Source: Paludibacteraceae bacterium (GTDB lineage Bacteria > Bacteroidota > Bacteroidia > Bacteroidales > Paludibacteraceae). Taken from it: a DNA stretch of 64,000 bases. The notes beneath the pieces were generated by a model. The model did no database searches, was not told the DNA's origin, and saw nothing but the letters and a program-made list of their open reading frames with translations. Below, piece by piece: positions 39,373 through 48,352 of this stretch. Every line of letters begins with the position of its first letter. Positions within the stretch are counted from its first letter, which is position 1. The stretch covers positions 1 to 64,000 of the forward strand of contig JAGALP010000006.1 in assembly GCA_017625155.1 (NCBI GenBank), read 5' to 3'. The position numbers and the translations under genes were made by a program.

Positions 39373-40719
39373 ATGAAAAAGAGAATTACTTTACTATCAA
39401 TGCTTGTCTTGATGGCTATTTCAAATGCATTAGCAAATGAAACTGCTAAAATTGTTCTTCTACGCCCTTATGATTTTGGAGCTGCTATGGGAGCTGTTTA
39501 TGGAGGTAAAAAATACTATAGTTTCCACCACTACATTGACTTTGATGGTCAATTATTTGGAAATGTTGCAACCATGCAGTATTACGAAATTATTGTAGAA
39601 CCAGGTAACCATACCATCGTAGGATATGTTGGATTACAAAGTCCAGAAGACGCAAAAAATGAAGGACAGAAATATTCGCTTGTGATAGGAGCTCAAGCAG
39701 GTAAAACATATTATGCTTGTATTGATGAGAAGAAAATGTCAATACAACTAATTGATGAGAAAAAGTGGCAAAAAGAATTAAAGAAAAATTATCCTGTTCA
39801 ATGGGTTGCGAAATTAGAATTGAAAGGAGATGTTTTTTATGCCGCAGATGGAACACCTGTGGGAGAAAATGCTCCTAAAGCAAAAATTGAAAATAATGTA
39901 CAAATCGCAGATAATGCTACAGCACCAAAAGAGATTATTCAATCAGATGTAGATCAAAACATTCCTCAAAGTAGCAAGAAATCAGAAGATACATATGCTT
40001 TGATTATTGCTAACGAGGAGTATCAATTTGTGGATGATGTGAATTTTGCAGCACACGATGGTGAAATATTCAAAGAGTATTGTATCAAGACTTTAGGTAT
40101 TCCTGAGCGTCAGATTCGTTATTGCGCCAATGCTTCATATGGTGTAATTTCAGGCGGCGTAGATTGGCTGAAATATGCACTTAATAATTTTGAAGGATGC
40201 AAAGCGATTGTATATTACTGTGGTCATGGTATTCCAGATGAGAAAACAGGTGATGCATATATCATTCCTGTAGATGGAAAGGGAACAAACACCACTACCT
40301 GCTACAGTTTGAATACGCTTTATACCACTTTGGCAAACACCAAAGCATCAAACATCACTTACTTTATGGATGCTTGTTTTACTGGTGCAAACAAAGAGGG
40401 TAGTATGCTTGTGGCTGCTCGTGGTGTAGCTCGTGAAGCAAAGAAAGAAGTCTTGGCTGGTAAAGCTGTAGTATTCTCTGCTTCAAGTGGCGATGAGACT
40501 GCGATGACCTATCCTGAAAAAGGACACGGATTATTTACTTATTTCTTGCTGAAGAAATTACAAGAGACACAAGGTAATGTATCTTATTCTGATTTGGCGG
40601 ATTATATCAATAAGAATGTGAAAAAAGAAGCGTTCTTAATCAACGAGAAGCCCCAAACTCCTGTAGTTGCAACAAGTACTGCAGCAAGTAGCACTTGGAA
40701 AAATATGACATTGAAATAA
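39373..40719 (+). CDS. Secreted caspase-like (C14) cysteine protease
   Basis: 448 residues from ATG 39373, beginning a signal peptide. A DUF2846-like domain (about 25-140: LLRPYDFGAAMGAVYGGKK...YEIIVEPGNHTIVGYVG) precedes the caspase domain (about 195-440), with YALIIANEEYQ, catalytic histidine in YYCGHGIP near 281 and cysteine in FMDACFTG near 333. Bacterial caspase homologues cleave after basic or acidic residues and often act in stress or self-killing; here export argues for an envelope role. Last gene of the operon, followed by a terminator. Confidence 0.88.
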   Translation: MKKRITLLSMLVLMAISNALANETAKIVLLRPYDFGAAMGAVYGGKKYYSFHHYIDFDGQLFGNVATMQYYEIIVEPGNHTIVGYVGLQSPEDAKNEGQKYSLVIGAQAGKTYYACIDEKKMSIQLIDEKKWQKELKKNYPVQWVAKLELKGDVFYAADGTPVGENAPKAKIENNVQIADNATAPKEIIQSDVDQNIPQSSKKSEDTYALIIANEEYQFVDDVNFAAHDGEIFKEYCIKTLGIPERQIRYCANASYGVISGGVDWLKYALNNFEGCKAIVYYCGHGIPDEKTGDAYIIPVDGKGTNTTTCYSLNTLYTTLANTKASNITYFMDACFTGANKEGSMLVAARGVAREAKKEVLAGKAVVFSASSGDETAMTYPEKGHGLFTYFLLKKLQETQGNVSYSDLADYINKNVKKEAFLINEKPQTPVVATSTAASSTWKNMTLK

Positions 40720-40744
40720 ATGTTTCTTTAGATACCATTACACT

Positions 40745-40780
40745 CTCACTCCGCAGTTTACTTGCGGGGTGAGTTTTTAT
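40745..40780 (+). terminator. Terminator after the caspase operon
   Basis: CTCACTCCGC (40745-40754) pairs with GCGGGGTGAG (40764-40773), then TTTTTAT. Confidence 0.8.
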
Positions 40781-40911
40781 ATTATAATCCCTCTTGCTCG
40801 TATCAGTGCAAGTATTCAAGCAGTCCTTCGGTAAAGGTTCGGTATCCCTTCGGAAAACTGTAAGGTGAAAAGTGAAAACACAAAAGCCACAGATAGGACA
40901 CAAATAGGCGA

Positions 40912-41046
40912 TAGATGTGCTACAGTGATTGCGAAGTGGTCACCTAGCCCGCAGTCAACTTGAGAGTAACCTAAAAGCCACCGAAAGCCCAGAGATCTCC
41001 CAGAGATGTGCTATGGTGCTCCCGAAACCTGCAGTCAACTTATGGT
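40912..41046. repeat. Imperfect duplicated block with 11-bp units
   Basis: AGATGTGCTA...GCAGTCAACTT occurs at about 40913-40961 and again at 41002-41043. Between them are the 11-bp units CCCAGAGATCT (40988-40998) and CCCAGAGATGT (40999-41009). The 40781-41083 stretch has no gene I can support. Confidence 0.6.
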
Positions 41047-41083
41047 TCCTTCGGCACAATCTTAGGCACGCGAAAACTTATTT

Positions 41084-41133
41084 CAAAAAAAACTCACGCG
41101 GGATAGTCAGTAAACACTAGACTTCCCGCGTGT
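41084..41133 (-). terminator. Terminator of the gltX operon
   Basis: On the minus strand CACGCGGGA and TCCCGCGTG (41124-41132 with 41095-41103) form a perfect 9-bp stem, followed by eight T. Confidence 0.8.
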
Positions 41134-41140
41134 AGTTATA

Positions 41141-41170
41141 GTATAGGGTTGTATAGGATTGTGTAGTGTT
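41141..41170. repeat. 10-bp degenerate tandem repeat before the gltX stop
   Basis: GTATAGGGTT, GTATAGGATT and GTGTAGTGTT, just past the gltX stop. A close relative, TGTAGAATTG, is repeated at 58581. Confidence 0.7.
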
Positions 41171-41173
41171 GTA

Positions 41174-42748
41174 TTATCCTAGTCTTTCCAGTGCAGTTCT
41201 TACACGGCGGAGGGTTTCCTCTTTGCCCAATACATCGGTGATATTCCAAATATGTGGACCACGAGCAGCACCTACCAAGCAGATACGGAAAGCATTCATC
41301 ACAATACCTACGCCATACTCCTTCTCAGCAATCCATGGCATAATCAGATTGTCCAAGCCCTCAGCAGACCAATCATCGTGCGCCTCAAGTAAAGCAAGCA
41401 TCTCGGTCATATGCTTTGGAGAGTCCTCTTTCCAGCGTTTCTTAAGTGACTTCTCGTCGTACTCCTCAGGAGCCACGAAGAAGAAGTTGACTTGCTCCCA
41501 GAGTTCGGAAACGAAGTTTACGCGGTCCTTCGTCAAACCGATCACTTGAGCAATCTTGCTTTTTAGATCGCTGCGCTGTAGATCGGCGCAAGCGCCTGTA
41601 GATGGTAGATCGCTTTGCTGTAGATGTTTCAAGAGGTATGGCATAAACTGCTCAGCAAGCTCCTCGTTGCTGCGGAGTTGGAGGTATTGGTGGTTGAACC
41701 ATTTGCCTTTCTCGTAGTCGAATTTCGCACCTGACTTGCTCACGCGCTCAAGAGAGAACTGCTCAATGAGCTCTTGCATGGTGTACATCTCTTGGTCGCC
41801 TGTAGCATGCCAGCCAAGAAGAGCCAAGAAGTTGATCACAGCCTCTGGATAATAGCCCTCTTCGCGGTAACCCGATGATACAGAGCCATCTTTTTGGTTG
41901 TGGAACTCGAGTGGGAAAACAGGGAAACCGAGTCGGTCGCCATCGCGTTTGGAGAGTTTGCCATTGCCGTCAGGTTTGAGAAGCAAAGGCAAGTGTGCAA
42001 ACTCAGGCATGGTATCTTCCCAACCAAATGCCTGGTAGAGCAGCACGTGGAGTGGGGCAGAAGGCAACCATTCTTCGCCACGGATAACATGGCTGATCTC
42101 CATCAAATGGTCATCCACGATGTTAGCGAGGTGGTAAGTAGGCAGGTCGTCTGCGGATTTATAGAGCACCTTATCATCAAGGATATTGGAGTTGATAACC
42201 ACTTCGCCACGGATAAGGTCGTGGACATGTACATCAATGTTTGGCTCTACCTTGAAGCGAACGACATACTTCTCTCCATTGGCGATGCGTGCATCTACTT
42301 CCTCTTTGCTGAGTGTCAAAGAGTTAACCATTTGTTCACGAGTGCGGGCATCGTATTGGAAATTGGCAATCTCAGCGCGCTTTGCCTCCAATTGTTCTGG
42401 AGTATCAAACGCAATATAGGCATTGCCCGAAGCGAGGAGCTGATCGACATACTTGTGATAAATCTCGCGGCGCTCGCTTTGGCGGTATGGACCATGATCG
42501 CCCTTGCCGTTAGGCGCATCTTGGCAGATACCTTCGTCAATCTCGATGCCGAGCCATGCGAGGGACTCGGTGATATATTCTTCGGCTCCAGGGACGAAGC
42601 GTGTGGAGTCGGTGTCTTCAATACGAAGCAACATGTCGCCACCATGTTGGCGAGCGAAAAGGTAGTTAAACAAGGCAGTACGCACACCGCCGATATGCAA
42701 CGCGCCAGTTGGACTAGGCGCAAAACGAACACGAACTTTTCTTTCCAT
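41174..42748 (-). CDS. gltX: Glutamyl-tRNA synthetase
   Basis: 524 residues, a class I aminoacyl-tRNA synthetase. [25 protein letters not shown] holds the HIGH motif and [15 protein letters not shown] the KMSKS motif. The C-terminal anticodon-binding domain is helical and complete. It joins glutamate to its tRNA in the cytoplasm. The gene starts 3 bp after the AI-2E/CotH frame, so it appears to be transcribed from the promoter at 45819-45850, an unusual arrangement for a housekeeping enzyme. Confidence 0.95.
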   Translation of the reverse strand: MERKVRVRFAPSPTGALHIGGVRTALFNYLFARQHGGDMLLRIEDTDSTRFVPGAEEYITESLAWLGIEIDEGICQDAPNGKGDHGPYRQSERREIYHKYVDQLLASGNAYIAFDTPEQLEAKRAEIANFQYDARTREQMVNSLTLSKEEVDARIANGEKYVVRFKVEPNIDVHVHDLIRGEVVINSNILDDKVLYKSADDLPTYHLANIVDDHLMEISHVIRGEEWLPSAPLHVLLYQAFGWEDTMPEFAHLPLLLKPDGNGKLSKRDGDRLGFPVFPLEFHNQKDGSVSSGYREEGYYPEAVINFLALLGWHATGDQEMYTMQELIEQFSLERVSKSGAKFDYEKGKWFNHQYLQLRSNEELAEQFMPYLLKHLQQSDLPSTGACADLQRSDLKSKIAQVIGLTKDRVNFVSELWEQVNFFFVAPEEYDEKSLKKRWKEDSPKHMTEMLALLEAHDDWSAEGLDNLIMPWIAEKEYGVGIVMNAFRICLVGAARGPHIWNITDVLGKEETLRRVRTALERLG

Positions 42749-42751
42749 TTC

Positions 42752-45700
42752 TTATTGTATCAATTTTATTTCAGTTTTTCCATTATCTCGTATGATATAC
42801 ATTCCTGATTGCAATTGTGGTATTTCTTTGCCATTATATATCATTCTTCCCATGATGTCCCATATGGCTATTGCCGATTGGCTATAGGTGATTGGTGATT
42901 GAATGTCAGTAGGGACATATGTATAGCCCAATCGCTTATCCATCCATTCAACACGTTTGGTGATATATTCTTTGAGGTACTCAACCTCTGCTGCAAAACT
43001 ACCACGAGCCACTGGATTCATGTGCTCTTGTCGGTTGAGGATATCCCAACGCATAAACGTGAGTGTTTGCGAGCGGTCAATCTCTGTGGCTATACTATCT
43101 ATCCATACGCATAGGCTGGTAGCATCAATGCCATTGTGGCGAGCTTCACCCCATATCTCACGAAGTTCTGGGATAGTTTGAGCATCTTGCAATACTATAC
43201 GGCGCACAAATTGCCCCATACTACCAGCCACTGAACCGCCATCAAAGCATACAAACTCTGTCTTGTTATTCAGCGGATAGGTGCGATAGTCGTTGTCAAA
43301 AGCGATATCAAAATCCCATACGGGGCCCGTGTAAGCTTTCTTTTCTCCGCGCTTTTTATATTGATATACGCTCCAATAGGTGTCGGTGTTGCCTGACAAT
43401 TCGCCAATCAAGAAGTGGCGCAAAAATGTCTCTGCATCCAATATTGATCGCCAGCCATAGTCTTTGTTATCAAAATACGAAGCATATACTATCGCTTCCA
43501 TCTCATCGAAGAAATTCTTTAAATACGTTGATTGCTCAGGTTTGATATCATCTTCATCGGGTGACTTAATTGTCACAGGGATATTATTTTTGGATGTGAA
43601 CCAACTTATTTCTTGATTAGCATAGGCGTCAATCTCCCATAAGTAGCCACCCGTTAGTGCTTCGCCAGATATATCAGAAGTTTCCATCTCATCGATATTT
43701 ACACGGTTTTTGTTGACCTCTATTTGGTCACATAGTTGGTAACAACCTTTGTATTCACCGTTGAGTATCACATCCACAGATCTTCCATAAGGAGTGTATG
43801 GCATACCCATTACTTCACTAATATGGAATGCCAGCAAGTTACGCATCAATGTTTTATCACCATAATTGCTGATAAGTGTCCATTTTTTGGCTTTGGCAGC
43901 TGCGTCTAATGGCTGTTGCTTGCTTTCGAACTTAATGCGATAAGGCTTTTTAGCAAAGTTCAGTGAAGCATTGCCACGTAGGCGTATTGTAGCTGTATCC
44001 ATCACGTAAGTGTTGTCGGTGTCGATGATACGCACATAACTAGGGATATTGTGTTCCTTATCGTATGGCTCCTCAGCATTTACAGTGTTCATTATCACTA
44101 CTGGTATTCCGCTTGGCAAATAAAACTCGCTTTCATCGCCTTCGCCCGCATGACCATAGAACGCTAGTTCGGCAATATTGCATCGTTTGTCATGAGGACC
44201 TACATAGCGCACATAGCGAAAACCTTTGCTTACCATAATATCTGCATAGTGCATCTCGCCTATCACTCCCTTCTGGTCTATCAAATAGAGTGGCACTGCG
44301 TCCAGAAAGTCGCTTCGGTTAGCACCTTCTATCATACCCAACACTACGCGTTCTGGTCCTACTCCGTCGTTGCGAGGTGACCAACCCACGCGGGTAATCA
44401 CATGCGATGTACCCAAATCCAAACCAACCCATGTATAGGAGCGGTCGAAAGAAGCATAATAGGTGTTGAGATCGCCATCGAAAGCATTGGCAGGTTGATT
44501 GACGGTGGTGCTGATAGAACCATTACTATAATCTACAGCAGGTGAACCTATAGGGGTGCCCTGCAACAAGGAATCACTTGCCCATAAGGTGGTACTAAAG
44601 ATGATAGCAGTTAGCGTAAGCAAATGTTTTTTCATAATATTATTTTTTATTAGTGTCCATATTTTGCATTTCCGCACGGGAGTTGGTGGTAAGGGCTGTT
44701 CTGGAATATGTAGCACAAATCGCTTGTAATAGGATACGAGTAGGGTGGTCAATGGCAATGCAATAATCATTCCCACGAAACCGAGCAACGAACCCCATAT
44801 GGATAGACTAAGCAGAATCCATGCAGGGCCCATGCCTGTGACATTGCCCATGATGGTAGGGACAAGTACCATATTCTCTACTATTTGCACGAAAACAAAC
44901 ACCGCTGCGATACAGAGTAGTACCACCCACAAAGGACGAGCAGTTTCTGCAGCCTGAATCAGGCCGAGTAATACCGCAGGAAAAGCACCCAATATTTGCA
45001 TGTATGGTACCAAGTTCAGTACACCAATCATAATACCCAAACCAATGCCCATTGGCAGACCGATGACCTGAAAACCAATAGCGAAAAGTATGCCGTTGAT
45101 GGCAGCTACAAGGGCTTGCCCGCGGAAATAAGCATTCATATTGCGGTCAAGGTCACGCATCAGCATTACAATGCTATCGCGGAAGCGTTCTGGGAGGTAT
45201 TTATGCCAATTAGTAGAAATCTTTTCATAATCAATCAGCAGAAAAATGATGTACATCAAGCATACAAACACTACCGCTAAACTCAAAATGGCATTCACAC
45301 CATTACTAATCCAATCACCCAAAACAGGGATGACTTTCTTGATGCCTTGTTGCACTTCTTCAGATTGCAGAAGTGTCTTGATATCCAAACTCTGGATAAT
45401 CTCTTCAATACGTGCATTGACGCGAGGCGAGAAATACGCATTGCCGTCCCATTGGGTGAGATAAGTCTTGACACTATGCGAAAGAGAAGTGGCTTGACGA
45501 CTGATAGCAGGTACCACGGCTGCTACTGCACCAGTGAGCAGTCCTATCACCAGCAGAATAGTTACCACGACCGACAATACGCGATTCTTCAGTCGGCACT
45601 TATGCTGAAAGAAATGCACGATAGGCGCCAACATATATGCCACCACGAAACTAATCAAAAATGGCAACAACACACCACTCAGCCGACGAATGAGTGCATA

Positions 45701-45790
45701 TAATGCTATCAACACAACGACGGTTATTATGCAGCGAACAATCGTTGCACGATTAAATGTCGTTTTGGTATTTTTCATTTCTTCTGCCAT
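42752..45790 (-). CDS. AI-2E-family exporter fused in frame to a CotH-kinase surface protein
   Basis: One frame of 1012 residues covers two unrelated proteins. Residues 1-385 are an AI-2E/PerM-type membrane protein with about eight helices and VLLPFLISFVVAYMLAPIV, LVPYMQILGAFPAVLL and LPLTTLLVSYY. Residue 386 is the ATG (44635) of a signal peptide (MKKHLLTLTAIIFSTTLWAS). A discoidin-like domain follows (GLDLGTSHVITRVGWSP), then a CotH kinase domain (VRIIDTDN...IRLRGNASLNFAKKPYRIK, QLCDQIEVNKNRV, PVWDFDIAFDND) and a type IX sorting-like tail ending YIIRDNGKTEIKLIQ. Start ATG 45790 is used because an upstream one lies in the promoter. A lost stop codon or frameshift may explain the fusion. Confidence 0.8.
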   Translation of the reverse strand: MAEEMKNTKTTFNRATIVRCIITVVVLIALYALIRRLSGVLLPFLISFVVAYMLAPIVHFFQHKCRLKNRVLSVVVTILLVIGLLTGAVAAVVPAISRQATSLSHSVKTYLTQWDGNAYFSPRVNARIEEIIQSLDIKTLLQSEEVQQGIKKVIPVLGDWISNGVNAILSLAVVFVCLMYIIFLLIDYEKISTNWHKYLPERFRDSIVMLMRDLDRNMNAYFRGQALVAAINGILFAIGFQVIGLPMGIGLGIMIGVLNLVPYMQILGAFPAVLLGLIQAAETARPLWVVLLCIAAVFVFVQIVENMVLVPTIMGNVTGMGPAWILLSLSIWGSLLGFVGMIIALPLTTLLVSYYKRFVLHIPEQPLPPTPVRKCKIWTLIKNNIMKKHLLTLTAIIFSTTLWASDSLLQGTPIGSPAVDYSNGSISTTVNQPANAFDGDLNTYYASFDRSYTWVGLDLGTSHVITRVGWSPRNDGVGPERVVLGMIEGANRSDFLDAVPLYLIDQKGVIGEMHYADIMVSKGFRYVRYVGPHDKRCNIAELAFYGHAGEGDESEFYLPSGIPVVIMNTVNAEEPYDKEHNIPSYVRIIDTDNTYVMDTATIRLRGNASLNFAKKPYRIKFESKQQPLDAAAKAKKWTLISNYGDKTLMRNLLAFHISEVMGMPYTPYGRSVDVILNGEYKGCYQLCDQIEVNKNRVNIDEMETSDISGEALTGGYLWEIDAYANQEISWFTSKNNIPVTIKSPDEDDIKPEQSTYLKNFFDEMEAIVYASYFDNKDYGWRSILDAETFLRHFLIGELSGNTDTYWSVYQYKKRGEKKAYTGPVWDFDIAFDNDYRTYPLNNKTEFVCFDGGSVAGSMGQFVRRIVLQDAQTIPELREIWGEARHNGIDATSLCVWIDSIATEIDRSQTLTFMRWDILNRQEHMNPVARGSFAAEVEYLKEYITKRVEWMDKRLGYTYVPTDIQSPITYSQSAIAIWDIMGRMIYNGKEIPQLQSGMYIIRDNGKTEIKLIQ

Positions 45791-45818
45791 AATACTCCAT
45801 CGTACATAAAATAGCGTG

Positions 45819-45850
45819 CAAAGGTACAATAAAATTTACGAATCTGCAAG
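45819..45850 (-). promoter_or_regulatory. Promoter of the AI-2E/CotH-gltX operon
   Basis: Minus-strand CTTG (45847-45850) and TACCTTTG (45819-45826), 20 bp apart. Confidence 0.8.
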
Positions 45851-45885
45851 TTATTTTTCATAAAAGTGATTTTTCGTTTGATTCA

Positions 45886-45917
45886 TTTGTATATGTACAA
45901 AAAAAATAGTACCTTTG
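45886..45917 (+). promoter_or_regulatory. Promoter for the nitroreductase gene
   Basis: TTTG at 45886-45889 and TACCTTTG at 45910-45917, 20 bp apart. Confidence 0.8.
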
Positions 45918-45943
45918 TAGCGAATTTATTATTTTGACTAATT

Positions 45944-46453
45944 ATGCGTGATTTTCAGAGTTTGTGCCAAATACGGCGCTCGTATAGAAAATATACCAAC
46001 CAACCAGTAGAGCAGGAGAAATTGGACTATATTATCCGTTGTGCGCTCATGTCGCCTGCAGGCAAGAGAATGAACCCATGGCACTTCGTGGTAATCAAAA
46101 ATGAGGAAATTCTGCGCCAATTAGCAGGTTGCCGCACCTACGGCAGTGGTATGTTTGATACCGCCATGGCGGGCATCGTGGTGGCTGCGGACACCAGCGT
46201 GATTGATACATGGCAATGCGATGCGGCTATCGCTGCACAGAATATTTGGCTCGCTGCTGCGGACCAAGGATTGGGTGCTTGTTGGTGCCATGTGTATCAA
46301 AGAGAAGGCGCGGAGGACTTGGTGCGCAAGTTGACGGGACTGCCAGAGAACTATACCGTACTATGCGTGATGTCCCTCGGCTACAAGAACGAAGAGCGCA
46401 AACCTTTCGACTTCGAGAAATTACAATACGAGAAAGTCAGTCAGATCAATTAA
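45944..46453 (+). CDS. Nitroreductase family protein
   Basis: 169 residues with the FMN-binding nitroreductase outline: RRSYRKYTNQPVEQEKLDYIIRCALMSPAGKRMNPWHFVVI at the start and GLGACWCHVYQREG near residue 110, then VMSLGYKNEERKPFD. It probably reduces quinones, nitro compounds or a flavin substrate with NAD(P)H in the cytoplasm. Single gene with its own promoter, followed after 12 bp by a small lipoprotein. Substrate unknown. Confidence 0.88.
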   Translation: MRDFQSLCQIRRSYRKYTNQPVEQEKLDYIIRCALMSPAGKRMNPWHFVVIKNEEILRQLAGCRTYGSGMFDTAMAGIVVAADTSVIDTWQCDAAIAAQNIWLAAADQGLGACWCHVYQREGAEDLVRKLTGLPENYTVLCVMSLGYKNEERKPFDFEKLQYEKVSQIN

Positions 46454-46465
46454 AATTATAAAAAT

Positions 46466-46993
46466 ATGAAAAACTGTTATTATCTATGTATGTTATTCTT
46501 AGTGACATTCGTGTGCACTAATTGTGAACCAAATAATCCTCATGTAGATTACAAAGAGGGAGAGGTAAATCAAATAATATTGTCAGTAGAAGATAAGGAA
46601 ACTCTAGATATAATATTTCAACATGTAGAATCTACAAAAGCTAATGATTTGTTAAATGATGCAGAGGCTAAATGTGTATCTTTTATAGTTCGCTCCAAGA
46701 CAGATTTGCAGCAATTAGCACCCAAAGGAGTTAATGTTCCTGATTTAGATTTTGAAAACTATAGCCTTGTGTGGTGTGTTTATGAATCACCATATTTGAC
46801 GGCAAAAGTAACTAGTTATCGCATGTTTATGCAGAAAGACGGAGTGGCTCAATTAAATGTAGATTATAAATGTACTTCTATTGCGGCTGCATTTGGTGAA
46901 AATTGCCATTATGCGTTGTTCGATGTACCTAGTGCCGCAATAAAATACATCAATGTTGATTGTGTGCAAGAATCACGCAATTCGAATAACTAA
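46466..46993 (+). CDS. Small lipoprotein of unknown function
   Basis: 175 residues. The N-terminus MKNCYYLCMLFLVTFVCTNC ends in a lipobox-like TNC, and EPNNPHVDYKEG follows, predicting a lipid-anchored envelope protein. The rest alternates short strands and is without familiar motifs. It starts 12 bp after the nitroreductase, perhaps co-transcribed, but is lower in G+C. Confidence 0.7.
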   Translation: MKNCYYLCMLFLVTFVCTNCEPNNPHVDYKEGEVNQIILSVEDKETLDIIFQHVESTKANDLLNDAEAKCVSFIVRSKTDLQQLAPKGVNVPDLDFENYSLVWCVYESPYLTAKVTSYRMFMQKDGVAQLNVDYKCTSIAAAFGENCHYALFDVPSAAIKYINVDCVQESRNSNN

Positions 46994-47018
46994 GAATGAT
47001 ATTATATTTTAGATACAA

Positions 47019-48104
47019 ATGAAACCAACAATAGCAATTACAGCAGGCGATATCAATGGAGTAGGGTATGAGATTATCCTCAAATCGTTGGTGAATCCAC
47101 ACATCTGCGAGATTTGTCGCCCTATCGTGTATGGCAACGCCAAAGTAGCACGCCAACATATGCAAACCCTCGATGAGGAGTACCGTAATATCCAATGGAA
47201 TATCATCCAAGACCCCAAACAGGCGAAAGATGGTAGACTGAACCTCATTACTTGTTACCCCGATGACACACCTGTGCAATTAGGTGTATCCACACCCGAA
47301 GCAGGAAAAGCATCGCTCAAGAGCTTGCAACGCGCATGCCAAGACCTCAAGAACGGCCTGGTACACGCCATCGTGACGGCACCTATCAACAAGGATAACA
47401 TCCAATCGGATGAGTTCCGCTATTCAGGACACACCGAGTACTTGACACAGCTATTTGGCGAAGGCAAAGATAGTCTGATGATGATGATTAGCGACCGCAT
47501 GCGTGTGGCATTGGTATGCAACCATACACCTATCGCCAAAGTGGCAGAGACCATCACAGAGGAGCGTATCCTCAGCAAACTGGCTGTGCTCAACGACACC
47601 CTGAAGATGGACTTCACTTGCCGCAAACCACGCATCGCTGTGTTGGCACTCAACCCACACGCAGGCGATAACGGACTGATTGGCGAGGAAGAGACCAATA
47701 TCATTCGCCCTGCTATCGCCAAGGCGCAGGAACAAGGTATCTGGGCTTTTGGTCCTTATTCGGCTGACGGTTTCTTTGGCGCAGGACAATACAACCACTT
47801 CGATGCCGTGTTGGCCATGTACCACGATCAGGGGTTAGCGCCATTCAAGGCATTGGATATGAGTGGCGTGAACTTCACTGCGGGACTGCCTGTAGTGCGC
47901 ACCTCGCCCGACCATGGAACAGCATACAGTTTGGCAGGCAAGAACGAAGCCGATGCAACCAGCATCCTGCACGCTATCTATGCCGCCATAGATGTTCTGC
48001 GCCAGCGTGAGGAGAACGAGAAACTGCTCGCCAACCAACTCGTAGTGGAAATCAAAGAAGTGAAGAAAGAGTACAAAGTAGAGAAATTCGTTCCGCAGGA
48101 TTGA
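47019..48104 (+). CDS. pdxA: 4-hydroxythreonine-4-phosphate dehydrogenase
   Basis: 361 residues of the PdxA family, which oxidises 4-phosphohydroxy-L-threonine with NAD in pyridoxal phosphate synthesis. Visible marks: ITAGDINGVGYEIILKSL at the start, TAPINKDNIQSDEFRYSGHTEYL, ALNPHAGDNGLIG, and the metal-binding YHDQGLAPFKALDMSGVNF. The C-terminal tail after residue ~335 is K/E rich. Complete, followed by a strong terminator. Confidence 0.95.
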   Translation: MKPTIAITAGDINGVGYEIILKSLVNPHICEICRPIVYGNAKVARQHMQTLDEEYRNIQWNIIQDPKQAKDGRLNLITCYPDDTPVQLGVSTPEAGKASLKSLQRACQDLKNGLVHAIVTAPINKDNIQSDEFRYSGHTEYLTQLFGEGKDSLMMMISDRMRVALVCNHTPIAKVAETITEERILSKLAVLNDTLKMDFTCRKPRIAVLALNPHAGDNGLIGEEETNIIRPAIAKAQEQGIWAFGPYSADGFFGAGQYNHFDAVLAMYHDQGLAPFKALDMSGVNFTAGLPVVRTSPDHGTAYSLAGKNEADATSILHAIYAAIDVLRQREENEKLLANQLVVEIKEVKKEYKVEKFVPQD

Positions 48105-48140
48105 TACCAAACTTCTATTCGAACCTTCTCTCCAACAGAT

Positions 48141-48180
48141 ATTCGCCATTTGTGTTTTATGCACAAGTGGCGAATTTTGT
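48141..48180 (+). terminator. Terminator after pdxA
   Basis: ATTCGCCA (48141-48148) pairs with TGGCGAAT (48168-48175), extended by TTGTG/CACAA, then TTTGT. Confidence 0.8.
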
Positions 48181-48279
48181 ATTACTCATAGTTTGACCAA
48201 AATTGAAAAAGGTTGACTAATCAGTTTCTAACAAAAATCGTCTTATTCTCCTAAAACTTTTCTACTCAAAATTAAAATA

Positions 48280-48311
48280 TTTGCATATCTCAAAAAAATA
48301 TAGTACCTTTG
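48280..48311 (+). promoter_or_regulatory. Promoter for the M16 peptidase gene
   Basis: TTTG at 48280-48283 and TACCTTTG at 48304-48311, 20 bp apart. Confidence 0.8.
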
Positions 48312-48352
48312 TGCGCTAAAACGAAAACACAATATTAAACACACCAAGTTAT

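Noticed and set aside
41894-42808. Plus-strand open frame opposite gltX
   Set aside because: Overlaps a fully conserved housekeeping gene, has no promoter and no recognisable domain.
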